This document shows, piece after piece, positions 22,347-33,069 of a DNA stretch of 64,000 nt; within the stretch, counting starts at the first letter, position 1; every line of letters starts with the position of its first letter. This DNA is from Eutreptiella sp. 'Long Island Sound 2002' (taxonomy: Eukaryota; Euglenozoa; Euglenophyceae; Eutreptiales; Eutreptiaceae), in NCBI GenBank assembly GCA_964036045.1, contig OZ038380.1, positions 65,766,591 through 65,830,590 on the forward strand, in the 5' to 3' direction. The translations under genes were made by a program, and so were the position numbers. The notes beneath the pieces were generated by a model, which saw nothing but the letters and a program-made list of their open reading frames with translations, was not told the DNA's origin and did no database searches.

Positions 22347-22835
22347 GACTTGACTTCCCGCAGCCCCTTCAGGCTGCGATCCGCCAGGACTTTGTCCACC
22401 ACGTTGCTGGGCTTTGAGTTCCTCCAACGTCCTCAACATGTCCTCAGCAACTTCCTCGATCGACCTCACTCGTCGGTCTTGGCCAGGTCCACCACCATAG
22501 CCTCTTCCTCTGCCTTCTCCTTGGCCTTTGCCTTGGCCTTTTCCCCCGTCTCCGCCCTTCGCCTTCCAATCCGAAATCCGCTGCTCCTTGGGCTTCTTCT
22601 CGGGGTGGGCGGTGAAGTAGGCCTTCTTGTCCGCCTCATACACCTTGCACTGACGGTGGTCGTGTGCATGGTTGTTTCCCTTGCCATAACAGACCCAGCA
22701 CCCGTCGTGCTGAGACCTGTACTCCCGGAACGAGAGCGGTGGGTTCCCGATCCTCCTTGGCTCTCTGTTCTTCCTGGGCCCCGCCCGGTTCCATCTGGAC
22801 CGATCCTGCCCATGTTCTCTCACGTTGTGCGGCAC
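22347..22835 (-). pseudogene. G2 nucleocapsid region with variant Cys/His knuckle
   Basis: The - strand frame has CWVCYGKGNNHAHDHRQC. This is a Cys/His cluster in the position of the retroviral CCHC knuckle, but with longer spacing than the usual C-x2-C-x4-H-x4-C. It is followed by YEADKKAYFTAHPEKKPKEQ, a Gly/Lys/Arg-rich tract (GGKGQGKGQGEGRGRGYGG), and an acidic helix-like end. Nucleocapsid binds the element RNA. It is in phase with protease, separated by one TAG. Confidence 0.75.
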
Positions 22836-23560
22836 AAACGCGAAGAAATGGGCCTCCTCGTGATCCTCCCGGGACCAGTGGTCTTGGCCACTTCCACTAC
22901 CATCCTCCGCGGAGTTGGTCGTGTCCTCCTGGATCTCCCGACGATGGCGGTCTTCTCAGTGGCCTCGTTGTCCATGACCATGTCGATCCTGCACGTGGGC
23001 CTCGTCCTTCGCATTGAGCTTCAACTCCACCGTGATGTACTTCACGATCTCGTCCAGGCTCATGCGGGCAAAGATGACCTGCATCCTCAGCGGCTCCCCG
23101 CGCCTCCATTTCACGTTGTTGAGGCGCAGCAACCTTTGCCCCATGGTGTCTCCAAAGACCTCCACGTACACGGCGTTCTTCAGTCCCAACATCCGGTTTG
23201 GCTCGCCCAGGTTCCTCTGAAGAACTCCATGATACCCGCATGGGTATCCTCCGCCGCCATGATCCTCACCGCCACCCGCTTCTTGGCTTGCTTCTTCTCC
23301 TCGTCCTCCACTCGCCTCTTCCAGTTGCCAGGGAGGACGTCCTTCAGCAGGTGGCGGATCTCGCTGGCCTCATTCCAGTCCTCCACCAGCTTGAGGCATC
23401 TTCCGTACTTTCGCAGGTACCGGTTCCACTCCCGGACCCGCAAATCACCGCAGTCCAGCGGCAGCCGGAACGACCACAGGTCCTCCAGCTTCTGGTTCGG
23501 AGCGTCCACCCGCTCCTCATCCTCCAACCACTGGAGGCAGGCCTGCTCCGTACGGATCAA
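22836..23560 (-). pseudogene. G2 gag capsid C-terminal part, frameshifted
   Basis: Two - strand pieces carry the capsid onward in shifted phases. 23180-23560 reads TEQACLQWLEDEERVDAP and VREWNRYLRKYGRCLKLVED. 22956-23192 reads QRLLRLNNVKWRRGEPLRM and ARMSLDEIVKYITVELKLN. The phases before 23560 and after 22835 are the same, so the indels compensate overall. The homologous G1 fragment at 4667-5130 confirms the order. Sequencing error is an alternative to decay. Confidence 0.7.
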
Positions 23561-24677
23561 TCCTTTCTCGGATCTGATCCCGCAGCTCCTCCCTCAGGTC
23601 CTGCGCCAGCCGGTGTGGGAATGTCCGACATACCCACTTGTCCCGTGGCGCCCCCTGCATCTCGCCGACGACCTCCTCGGCGAAGTCCTCCCAATCCAGG
23701 ATGAAGTCATCCAGGTTGGAGGGGTTGCCATCGTAGTAGGGGATTTTGATTCCCCTGAGGTCGTCAATCCTGATGGCGTCTCCGACGTCCCCAGCCACCA
23801 CTCCACCGAGACAGATACCACCTGTGGCCGGGGGGTGTGAGTACACTCCCCGTACATCCCTCTCCTCCATGGAGTGCGGTCCAGTTGGGCCTGAACCCAT
23901 GGGGTTTGGAATGCGGGGAGGACTTGCTCCATCGGCCGTCCATATCCCCGTATTGGGGTCCTTCGCCCACAGGTTTCCACCTGGGTGGCCTCGACCATGT
24001 CCGTCGGCGCTTCCCATGGTTCGCTCCTGCATGGTCTGGCTCTGGATCTCCTCTTCCGCATAAACTGCATGGGTACTTGTAGTTGGCGGTAGACTCTGGG
24101 CGGCGTGGGACATCTGTACCGTCAGGCTCCTCGGGTCCATGGTTACGTGCCCTTCCCGCATGGACCCAGCCGGCGCCGTTTGTTCCCCGAGCATTGTGGA
24201 TTCGCTGAACATGGGAACAAAAGGCAGCGCACCCGGGTCAACACGCGGAGGCGCGTAGGGTGCCTCTGCAGGGCCGCCCATCGGTTTATCCATGGCGCTC
24301 CTGAGGGTCTTAACCCGCTCCACCAGCTCTGCCGCGGCCGGCTTTGCCGGGAGCTCCTGACCCGAGGCGAGGGGCTGTAGCTCCTCTAGCCTTTTCAGGC
24401 GTCCCGACATGGCCTCCACCAGGTGGAGGAGGCTGTCCACCACTCGCTGCTGCTTCTCCAGGGCCGGCTCCAGATTCTGCCAGTACCGGTCCCGTTCCGC
24501 TTGCAGCTCCGCCATGTCTCTCTCCGCGGCCGACTGGTCATCCAGGATCCCCGCGACGTCCTCCTCTTGGCCGTCCTTCGCGTTGTCCAGGCGGTCTAGG
24601 CGATGCACGATGACGCCCATCCCCATCTTTGGGTACTTACCCATGAGGAAGGACACGTGCTCGCAGTGGCACTCAGC
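23560..24677 (-). pseudogene. G2 gag, coiled-coil and capsid N-terminal part
   Basis: The - strand frame runs in phase from a TAG at 24678-24680. The best ATG is at 24644 (MGKYPKMGMG). Residues ~35-110 are rich in heptad-like Leu/Glu/Arg (MAELQAERDRYWQNLEPALE), suggesting a coiled coil. The middle is Pro/Gly-rich. The capsid begins at IPYYDGNPSNLDDFILDWED, a usual start of Ty3/gypsy gag capsids. A frameshift follows near 23560 after LREELRDQIRE. Gag assembles the particle that houses reverse transcription. Confidence 0.75.
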
Positions 24678-24680
24678 CTA

Positions 24681-25368
24681 TTTTCTGCCTGATCCGGCGC
24701 ATCCCGCGGTTCCCGGCACCTCAGACTCGTCGCCACTGGGCGTATCGCCTATGGCGTCCGTCTCTGGTCCCATGTGCCGGGGCACAGGTGCCGTCCGGGC
24801 CCTGGCTGGCCTCTCCAAGCCCTCGGCGTCGTGCTTCAGGGCGGGCTCGGGGGCCGTATGCGCCCTGGCGATCGGCGCGGGCGTCTCCTCCGACTCCGAG
24901 GGTTGCTCATAGGCTGTCCGATAGCCCTCGGAGTGCCCCTCGGATTCCCACAGCCTGACCGGGCTAGGGTCCGTATCCATAGCCCCGGCGTCCCTTGCCG
25001 CGGACTTGGGTGACCCGCGCTTCCGGTAGCGCCGGGCCCGTCCTCCACTGCTGCCTGAATGGCAGGCCTCCTCAGAGTCCTCCGCGGCGGGGCGGAGGTT
25101 GCATGCCTTTCGGCAGCGACACTCACACATGGAGACCAGGTCCTCAATGTCACGTCCTCCTCTTCCCGAATGTCGTACTTCTCTTCGGGCTTCAACTTCC
25201 GGAGTTCGCCATGCTCTTGAACGTCTCGGTTCTTCTATGGCTCCAATCGCCGGCGTGGTCTCCACCGAGTCCACAATACGCACCCGGGGCGTACTTGGGC
25301 AGGGCTCATAAGGGCCCAAGTCCCCGGGTCGGCGGTAGGTAGGGGCAGCAGGTAAGCCTCTGCTACTA
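24681..25368 (-). pseudogene. G2 N-terminal gag extension, unrecognised
   Basis: This - strand frame is in phase with gag and separated from it by one TAG. It is rich in Ser/Glu/Arg/Pro and contains CECRCRKAC at about 25.11 kb. An alternative frame at 24836-25195 also looks protein-like in its first 25 residues (YDIREEEDVTLRTW), so an indel may lie near 25150. No domain was recognised. The open frame extends artificially into the LTR. Confidence 0.4.
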
Positions 25369-25386
25369 TAAAGAAGGTCCCCACCA
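25369..25386 (-). promoter_or_regulatory. G2 primer binding site
   Basis: On the - strand the 5' LTR is followed directly by TGGTGGGGACCTTC. A PBS starts with TGG because it pairs with the CCA end of a tRNA. I did not assign the tRNA. Confidence 0.65.
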
Positions 25387-27714
25387 GGACCGGCCCCCGC
25401 TGTGCCCCTTCCGCCTGTAACCCCTGCTGACTTGCTCCTGATCAACGATTGCATTTATCAAAATCCAGGGTTCCAAATCCAAAAATATAGAAAGTAAAAT
25501 CCTCCTTCAACCCTGAACAGCAACCAGATCCCACAAATACAGCAATAACCCAATTCACACTGCGGGCTTCCGTTCAGCACATCGATGGTCTCACGATGGC
25601 GGGCATGTACAAGAATTGCACCAAGGAAGAAAGCCCTGAAATTGGCATATGAACACAAATGAAGCAAAGTTGGGGAAAGAGGTATACATACACATTCACA
25701 GCCATAAACTCCTCATTCCCTGGACTCAAGACCTTCCCTTGACTCACCAACATATTGCCCTGAGCCAGGTCAAATAAGATGGCTGAATGCCATGTGTCAC
25801 AAGTCACTACACAAACTCCAAAAATGTGTTCATTCCCAAGCCTCACAATCCTAGCCCAATAGGGGAGGCGGCGTGTCATGGCCTAGAGTGGCACTCAGTA
25901 CCATGCCCTACCCTGACATAACCTTGATTGGACTTGGAGTCGAATGGGCTTAGAGATATGCCCCATCAGTTTGAACTCATAACATGCCAAAAACCTGCCA
26001 ATTCACACCATATTGGCCATATATCAAATATATGCTCAAAACTGAAGTTATCACTTATCCGGAGGCTCGAAGCATGCATGGAATCGAAGTCTAGTATTCA
26101 TGGAGGATGGAGACCAAAGGTCAATGCCCATGTACATCCCCACTTTACCCTCGAAACCCCTTCGGATATGGGCGCCAAGCACTGCCCAAGTGAGCCCATG
26201 ATCTTGAGACCAAATCTTGTAATCCTTCGTGCGCCAAGCCAAATGGAGTACGCGATCCGGCATATGGTGGTGTTCAACTCCAAAGCATATGCCAACATAT
26301 GAACAACATACCATGGTTCGACTCACCATGGGCGCCTTGCTGTTTGCCGACCAGGTAAGTACACAAAACGCAAAAATGAGCAAACATTGAGGTCAAAAAC
26401 ATGAAAATATGACCAAATACAAAGTTGTCATGATAGTATATCTCTATGCTCACCCATGATATCCGCTCATGGTTCAATACACAAATGATTGGAACCATTT
26501 GCGAACAGTTCCCCCACTTGGATCCCCAATCGGGCGCATGGAGATACCTTCGCCACTCATATCCACATGCCCCATGAAAATGGGAGTGCACTCATGGATC
26601 TCTTTGCCAAACATACCATGAGCAATACATATGCGGTAGACTTAGTCTAGCGCTTTGAATTCCACAATTGAGACATGGGCAAAACCCTTGTCACGTGTGG
26701 CTCCCCATCTCTTCGGCCACACGAAGATATATAACATGGGCGTGAGCATATCGAAGCACATACCATGCATATAACACATACCCTCAAATAGTGGCTCCCA
26801 CCATGGTATGCCATGCCCCTCCATGGACATAACTTCACGTTAAAAATACGTGGGAACCCAAGAAAAGTATCTATGCAACCCCAACACTCATGCGGTACAC
26901 TCGAAAGTCGCAATAAAATATTCGGTTGCACGGTCCAATAGTTATATATCACTTTCTACCCTCTTGACCATTATTCCTTGCTACACCGGGCATGTGTACA
27001 CACCAAGGGCGTTTGATGCTTTCTAAATTAAGTTGAGACTAAGGCGCTTGCAACGCAACCTCCCTTATTCTCTTTCCTCACACTCGCGCGTAGATATGGC
27101 CCTTCAAAGCGGTCCCACGACTCACTTTTGTTTCCCTTATATCTCCAAGTCAAATGGGTGGCAAGTATAAGGGAAACCTGATTCGGGCATAGGGAAAAGA
27201 GTATGACCACTCGAAGGAGACCAAATCAAGTGCGGCGATGTCGAATTTGAAAATCCGATTTCGACATCACGAAAAATTCAGAATAAAATTTCGACTGCAT
27301 ATTTAGAAAATTGCGGAAGCAACGAACCCTCTACTGATGAAATCTGACCCTTCATCGGGATTTCCGCCAAAATATCTGGAAATAACAGTTAACCAATCGG
27401 TTAACGCAAAATCGCGAGCCAACTGACAGTCGCCGATACATTGACCATCAGAACAAAAGGCTGAAAAATTACGGAAACATTATGATAATAAAACCCTGTT
27501 GATTCCTGATATTCTGATATATAAATCTCAGCTGGCGGCGCCTCGGTACTGAATATGGCCCCTCATAGCCGGAATGGCCAAACCTATCACACTATCACAT
27601 CGGGTTAGGTCAAGTGGATGGGAGAGTATGATATCAGCCAATGGCGGCTTGCCGGCACATAGATACACACCCCAAGTGACCCCAAGATGGCCACGGGGGT
27701 CCGAACCGGCTTCA
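25387..27714 (-). repeat. G2 5' LTR
   Basis: This is the right LTR, starting TGAAGCC on the - strand at 27714. Its near identity to the left LTR makes G2 the youngest insertion I can order here: it lies inside LINE A, which lies inside G1. Confidence 0.9.
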
Positions 27715-28797
27715 CTGCTTGCGGCGGCAAAAGTGGAGGTGTCCATCGGCGCATTGGTTGAGGCATTCCCGCACAGCCGTCGGCCACGGGTCGTCGTTGT
27801 CGGGAAAGGGGTGGCGTGGCCCGTGGTGCCGATGCCACGGCGTTGTGTGCGGCACTGTCAGGCGGCACGTTCCGCGGTGTCGCAGCTTGGCGGTGCGCAG
27901 CGTGACGATGTTGCCCGGCGGGGACTGTAGTTGGACGTGGGCCGCCCTTGAGCTTGCGATGGGGTTGTACAGCCCCACTCCCAGGGCGGCCAGGGCCCGG
28001 AATATGCGGTGGACCCAGTCACCCCCCGCTAGAGTTGCGAACTCCGGGACGGGGCAGTGCACCTCGGAACATATGCCGTGCGCGCCGGCTATTTCCCAGA
28101 ACATCCTGTTGACCTCGGCGCGCACGGAGGTTGAGCGGTGGTGGACGAGTGTACCCACGAGGGCTACCGCTGCCTGCTGGCACCGCGTTGGCACCCCTGT
28201 GAGCCCCAGGGTCCGGTCACCCTGCAGGCTGTCCCGCGAGGTGTCGAAGGCGTACCGCGCCCTGTCCTTCGCGACCTGGACCGTGATGTGGTCCAGGTGG
28301 CGCGCAGTGTCGGAGTCGTCGGCGATGAAGGGGGCGACGTACTGTGTCACCCCCCCGAGGATCGGCAGGATGACGTCCTGCACCACTTTCGGTGGCGCGA
28401 GGGTGTTGAGGCACCAGTGGTGCACCGCCGTCAGGCGTAGCCGGTGCTTGCGCTGCAGGGAGAACTCCCCGTCCGGCTGCAGCTGGAGTCCCAGGTAGGG
28501 GACGGAGTCCGCCGCTGGTACCCAGTGCCATGGGTTTTCCAGGTGGCGACAGAGGCGCAGCTGCAGGCCCCGGACCCCCTCCGTGGTGGCCATGGCGCAC
28601 TTGCGGGGGTTGAGCTCCATGCCCATCATCCCCAGGTACGCGGCCACCGCCACCACGCCCTCGACGAAGTGCTGCAGCGTGTGGGCCACTACTAGCAGGT
28701 CGTCGATGTAGGCCTGGATGAGGCCTTGCTCCGCCCCTCCCGGCGGGCGCGGGCGGTGCCCCTGTGCCCTGAGCAGGGGCTCCAGGAGTAGCGCGTA
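27715..28797 (-). pseudogene. LINE A reverse transcriptase fragment
   Basis: The - strand frame enters at GYALLLEPLL, at the truncation point. It reads LIQAYIDDLLVVAH with the YIDD active-site box at 28699-28710, then GMMGMELNPRKCAM and a thumb-like VPYLGLQLQPDGEF. This is non-LTR (LINE) style, unlike the FVDD of the gypsy copies. About 240 further residues lead to the G2 edge at 27714. The fingers of RT and any endonuclease are missing because of 5' truncation. The long open frame further right, to 29040, is antisense gypsy and is not part of the gene. Confidence 0.8.
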
Positions 28798-28813
28798 ACC
28801 AATGCAAAAAGAG
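28798..28813 (+). repeat. target site duplication of LINE A, right copy
   Basis: The same 16 bp as 5357-5372. Gypsy G1 resumes directly after it. Confidence 0.85.
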
Positions 28814-29526
28814 ACAAGCTGGTGGAGGTCAGCATCTGGAATGGAGCCACGGTGGCGATTGGCGGATTCCACATATTTTGGAGGTTGCCGAGTTGCTAAG
28901 GAAGGCCACAGAGGACTTGAAAAATGTGCAAGAACGAATGGGAGGTCGAGGAACAGGTGATTCGCAGCAGGATGGTGCTGTGGTAGACCGGACCGAGAGA
29001 GGCCTGCAGGGGGATGGGACGCCGGAGGTCTCCCCGCCACATATCAGCTAAATCAAAAGAAGGAAGGTACCCATTGGTACCCAAGAGGGCTCGGAAAGAA
29101 CCAAGTACGCTGAGCTTTGCAACTCCCAGCCCATGCAACGCCCTTCCAAGGGAAGTACGTATGGATTTGGGCAGCACACAAGTGAATGATGGAGAGACCT
29201 TCGAAAGCCCCGTTGATGGGTATGACCAGCCCAGGACCTACGCCATCCGGGATCATACGCTCGAAGTATTGATGCATCCAAGCGTACCACAGTTGCATGT
29301 CGTGAGAGTTGTCCATACTCCACATGGACACGAACAGCAGTTGGACTTGAAAGTGCGAGTAAGATGTGGAAAGGAAGAAGTGATTGCGGATGTATTGGTG
29401 GATACGGGTGCCCAAGTGAGCTTCGTTCGGAAGGCGCTCTTTTCAGAGGAATTGCTGATTCCCAGCCCAAGATCGGTACGCTTGAAGGTCGCCACTTGTG
29501 AGATTATGGGTGGGGGTACCCAATAA
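28798..29526 (+). pseudogene. gypsy copy G1: gag end and protease
   Basis: This + strand segment continues the gag cut at 5372. It has GDGTPEVSPPHIS, then stops, then EPSTLSFATPSPCNALPREV, YAIRDHTLEVLMHP and the protease core VLVDTGAQVSF with DTG at 29401. It ends EIMGGGTQ followed by TAA. It aligns along its length to G2 21.7-22.4 kb. At the place of the G2 TAG (22344) this copy has sense codons. Confidence 0.8.
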
Positions 29527-30980
29527 GCCACTATTGGCAGGGATGTTTGGGAACATGATGGCCTGAACCAACCTGATTTGTCGACGCAGATCGTACTTTC
29601 CCGGAATTTTATGCCGCGGATATTTCCGATTCGGATATTCTTATGGGGTATCAGTTTATTGTGCGCAACAACATTGGAGCTTTTCCTCACCGCGCAATGT
29701 TCGTTGAAGAGGACAAGGAGTGTCTTACTTGGCTATCTACGGACCATGCCCCAGCATTGTCTCATCGGACCGGAGATGAGAAGGATAGAATCGTGCGGGC
29801 GGTCAAGACTGTCAGTGACAAGTTCAATGGGGACCGCGGGGGTCATCTCATTGAATATGGCATGGCGCCACAAGTGTACAATCGCATGGTTCAGCAACTT
29901 GGAGGCGAAAAACCCGAGACGGAAGTGTTTGCCTCCTGGAATTCCCCGCAGCTAAGGAAGTGTACCAGGCATTAGCACAAGGGGCTGTCTGCGTGGTCAA
30001 AGCATCGGGGATTGAAGGAGTGGGGGCCCATGTACTGGCATGCTGCCCAAGAAGACACCAAACGTACGGTGAACAAGATCATAGCGGATAGAGTAAAGGG
30101 TATCCTGGTCATGACGGGCAGAGGAGTCAGCCCATGTCTGCTGGAGGATCTTAAGCCGACTTTGGACTCCATCACCCTCAAGGAGATGCAATTTGGGCTG
30201 GAGGAACAGTTGTTCATCGACACCAAGGATATACCGATGCCCGCCCCGGGACAAGCATAGAATACGAAGGCTGTCTTGGTTGATGGTTCACAGTGCCAAC
30301 CCACCGCTGATGAGGCGCTCATCAGGAGGGTAGAAGCATTGCCCGTGAGGGTCATATTTGCAGAGAAGAGTGACCCTACGGAGAGTGTTGACGGACTCTC
30401 TCACTCAGAGATCAACCGGGTTGTCCCCTACATGCGGATCGATATGCTTGACCTAGTGGCTGCTCAGAAGGAGCGAGCCGAGGGCAAGTCACCCCATTGG
30501 TTGGACAATCGGGAGTTGGTGACCGGGAAGTTCGAGAAGGACGAGTCAGTGGCAAGAGTTTTGGAATATTTGGCTGACCAATGTGATGGTCCCATAGGAA
30601 CCGACCCTCCGACATGGGGTTTTTCAAGAGGGGGTGACAAAGTCCACGAATTCCAGCCCGTGGCCCAAGGTTTTTGAAGAGTATCGGTGAGAACCATGGC
30701 CCACGTTGATGAACAGGGCATATCGGACGAGGAGATGTGGGGCGTGGATCCACAAGAGGCATACACCGCGGTGAAGTGGGTAGTTTCGATACCCCGGTAA
30801 GCGGCGGAAGAAGCCAAGGGGAACCCAAAGGTAGCCGAGCTCAAGGACAAATTTATTGAAGCCTATCCGCGGCTATTTGGTGTAGTTGCCAGCAAGAACC
30901 CTCCCTGACGCGGGAAACTTGGTACGACCAAGCTAAAGCTGAAACTGAACCCGAAATATTATCGTCACCAGGAATACTAA
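29527..30980 (+). pseudogene. gypsy copy G1: PR-RT linker domain
   Basis: The + strand pieces parallel the G2 linker: GYQFIVRNNIGAFPHRAMFV, ETEVFASWNSPQLRKC, KEWGPMYWHAAQEDTKRTV, IIADRVKGILVMTG, LDSITLKEMQFG and HSEINRVVPYMRIDMLDLVA. Several stops and frame changes break it. The core blocks survive in both copies despite decay, so this is a real domain of the family. I cannot name it. Confidence 0.7.
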
Positions 30981-32280
30981 CTCCAAGGAGAACGAGCGGA
31001 AGCGATGAAGAAGCTCTTGATGGAAGTTATTGAGCGTGGTTGGATTGAACCCTCCGACATTGAGTCCGCAAGCCCGGCCTTCATCGTTCCAATGAAGGAG
31101 AAGGGTGAATGGCGATTGGTTGTGGAGTACAGGAGATTGAACGAACAAACAGAGCATGACTCGTACTCGTTACCGCTGATCGGCTGCATCCTACAAAAGC
31201 AGCAGAAGAAGCGCATCTTCACGTTGTTGGACCTGAAGAACAGGTACCACCAGATGCCGCTGCATGAGGACTCCAGGGCATGCACAGTGATGTTCACTCC
31301 GCTGGGGCCATTGCAATGGAGGGTAGTTCCCATGGGAGCCAGGAATGGGGATGCTGCCTTTCAACACATGATGCAGGACTTCCTTGAACCTGTACACGAT
31401 TGCGCCGACCCGTTTGTGGATGATATGATTATTGGGTTGGGCACCAAGGACATGAAAGAGGACGACCTCATGGAGGCGCATGAGAGAGACTTGCGCCGAG
31501 TTTTGGCGGTCTTGGACAAGTACAGCATGGTGTGCAAGCTCACAAAGGCCTCACTCTTGGTGACAGAAGTCGGGTTCGCTTGACATGTGGTTCGTCACGG
31601 GGAACGCCGACACATGCCTGGGGAACTGGCAGCCCTACGCCACTGGAAAAAACCCAAAATTTATCAGTGAACTCCAATCCTTCATGGGATTTTGCAACTA
31701 TTATTCGGGATATGTACGAATGTATGCGGATCTCTCGGGGCCTCTCCACAAGATGCTACAGGTGGGCAAGCTCGACGGTCGCAAGGGAAGCAAGAAAAAT
31801 TTGGCATGGATAACCGAAGCCGAAGAAGCGTTCGACAAGTAGAAGGGGCGACTATTGAGTCAATTGGGTGTTTTCCTAGTGGACCCGCACAGGGGATTTG
31901 TGCTGCGCAGGGACCCCTCAGACTATGCCGTGGGAGCAGTCCTCGAGCAAGTCCGGTGCAATGGAACGCATGTCCCGGTGGACTTTTGGAGTCAAGTCCT
32001 GGTGGAAGGCCAACGTAGGATGTGGAGCGCGAGGGAGAAGGAGACTTATGCCATTGTGTGGGCGCTCCGGAAACGGTCGGGCCACATCAGACTTCCACCC
32101 GTGGTTGTATGCACCGATCATCAATCACTTCAGAGCTGGCAGAAGGAGCATGTGGACACCCCCTCAGGTCCAGCGGCAAGGCGCGCCCAAGGGCAGGAGA
32201 CGTTTGCAAAGTTCAAGTTGTACATGTCCCCGGGAAGGACAACACTGTAGCTGACTGCCTCAGTTGTTGGGCCTAACCCG
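30981..32280 (+). pseudogene. gypsy copy G1: RT and RNase H
   Basis: RT reads RGWIEPSDIESASPAFIVP and WRLVVEYRRLNEQTEHDSYS, then motif A TLLDLKNRYHQMPL (Asp at 31230-31232) and FVDDMIIG (31413-31424). It keeps the motif that G2 has lost. A TGA near 31583 and another stop near 31840 precede RNase H: RRDPSDYAVGAVLEQ, AREKETYAIVWALRK, CTDHQSLQSW, and a damaged closing motif ending in TAG near 32250. Confidence 0.85.
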
Positions 32281-32498
32281 CTGGCACGGCTTGGATGGAC
32301 ATATTCAGCCATGGAGACACCGAGGAAACAGAGGAGGCCAAACAGATCATTGAGCTCAAGAAGGCCATGGAGGAAGGTGACATCAAGTGCTTTGTGGTCA
32401 TGGCATCAAAGGCTGAGTTGAGCCAACGACCGAATGCCCGAATTCGGGTCTTGATGGAAGAGACTATGGAGGAATGTCTCATGGCACCCATTCAGGTA
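32281..32498 (+). pseudogene. gypsy copy G1: RNase H-integrase spacer
   Basis: The + strand reads MDIFSHGDTEETEEAKQIIE and KCFVVMASKAEL, equivalent to the G2 spacer (DISSHGDAEETEEAKRIIE). It ends at MAPI, where LINE B is inserted. The last bases, GGCACCCATTCAGGTA (32483-32498), are repeated with one missing base at 36848. Confidence 0.75.
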
Positions 32499-33069
32499 GG
32501 TAGGTAGGTAGGTATCTTCGGGAGCTCGGGACTTCTCTTTTGACAATGCAGGAAGAAGGTCTTACCAAGGGGACATCCTGTCCCTCCGGCTGCCCTAGGT
32601 CAGGTGCATCTTAAGCCGCTCCCACAGGTGCTTGGGAAGGCAGTGTCACGACCACCCGGTCCAGGTGTCCCAGGTGGGGGTCTGTCCGCACATTTGTCCA
32701 TGGGTAGGGCCACATGCCCCCTCCTTTGGGCGGCAGCTCTCCGGGCTGCCCAGCCGTGTGGAGTATCTCTCACCACAAGGAGTAATGCTCCCGCTAGTCT
32801 ACGGTACGACCACCTCACTCTTTTGGCTTGAGTTGCGCGGCCTCTCTGCTTGGCAGGCGACCCCCTCCTGGACTGTGTACCGGCTCGCCTGTCAACGGTT
32901 GCTTCAATGGCTCCGGCCGACGTTTGCCATGGTCCCCGATCCAGCCTGGCTGGGCTCAGACCAGTGGCCTTGGGGTACCGCCCCTGCTGCTGGCTTGGTG
33001 GGTCGGCTGTGTCGCCCCAGTGCGCCCGACCCATGGGATGTTGGTTCTTTCCTGTCCCTCGGCCGCCCT

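Larger units (their letters stand above)
14688..27714 (-). mobile_element. gypsy element G2, chromovirus-type, full length but defective
   Basis: Two ~2.33-kb direct repeats (14688-17018 and 25387-27714) flank a ~8.4-kb interior read on the - strand. The LTR starts TGAAGCC on the - strand. A polypurine tract precedes the 3' LTR and a TGG-starting PBS follows the 5' LTR. Domain order is gag, a Cys/His knuckle, protease, linker, RT, RNase H, integrase, chromodomain. This places it in Ty3/gypsy, chromodomain lineage. It is inserted in LINE A. I find no target duplication (AGCAG on one side, TGGTA on the other in - strand reading). Multiple stops and a deletion in RT make it non-autonomous now. 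Confidence 0.9.
5373..28797 (-). mobile_element. LINE A, 5'-truncated, RNase H-bearing, holding gypsy G2
   Basis: Bounded by 16-bp direct repeats (5357-5372 and 28798-28813), LINE A interrupts gypsy G1. On the - strand it enters in the middle of an RT domain at 28797, so it is 5'-truncated. It ends at 5373 in a tail of CCTCAAA-type 7-bp repeats. Without the nested 13-kb gypsy (14688-27714) about 10.4 kb of LINE remains. In order it carries an RT fragment, RNase H, a C/H cluster, further coding sequence to about 8187, and a G-rich 3' UTR. Truncation, long target duplication and tail are standard LINE hallmarks. The amount of coding sequence after the zinc cluster is not standard. Confidence 0.8.

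Noticed and set aside
28800-29040. N-terminal 80 residues of the open frame that leads into LINE RT
   Set aside because: They lie beyond the target duplication and are antisense to gypsy G1 protease/gag sequence.
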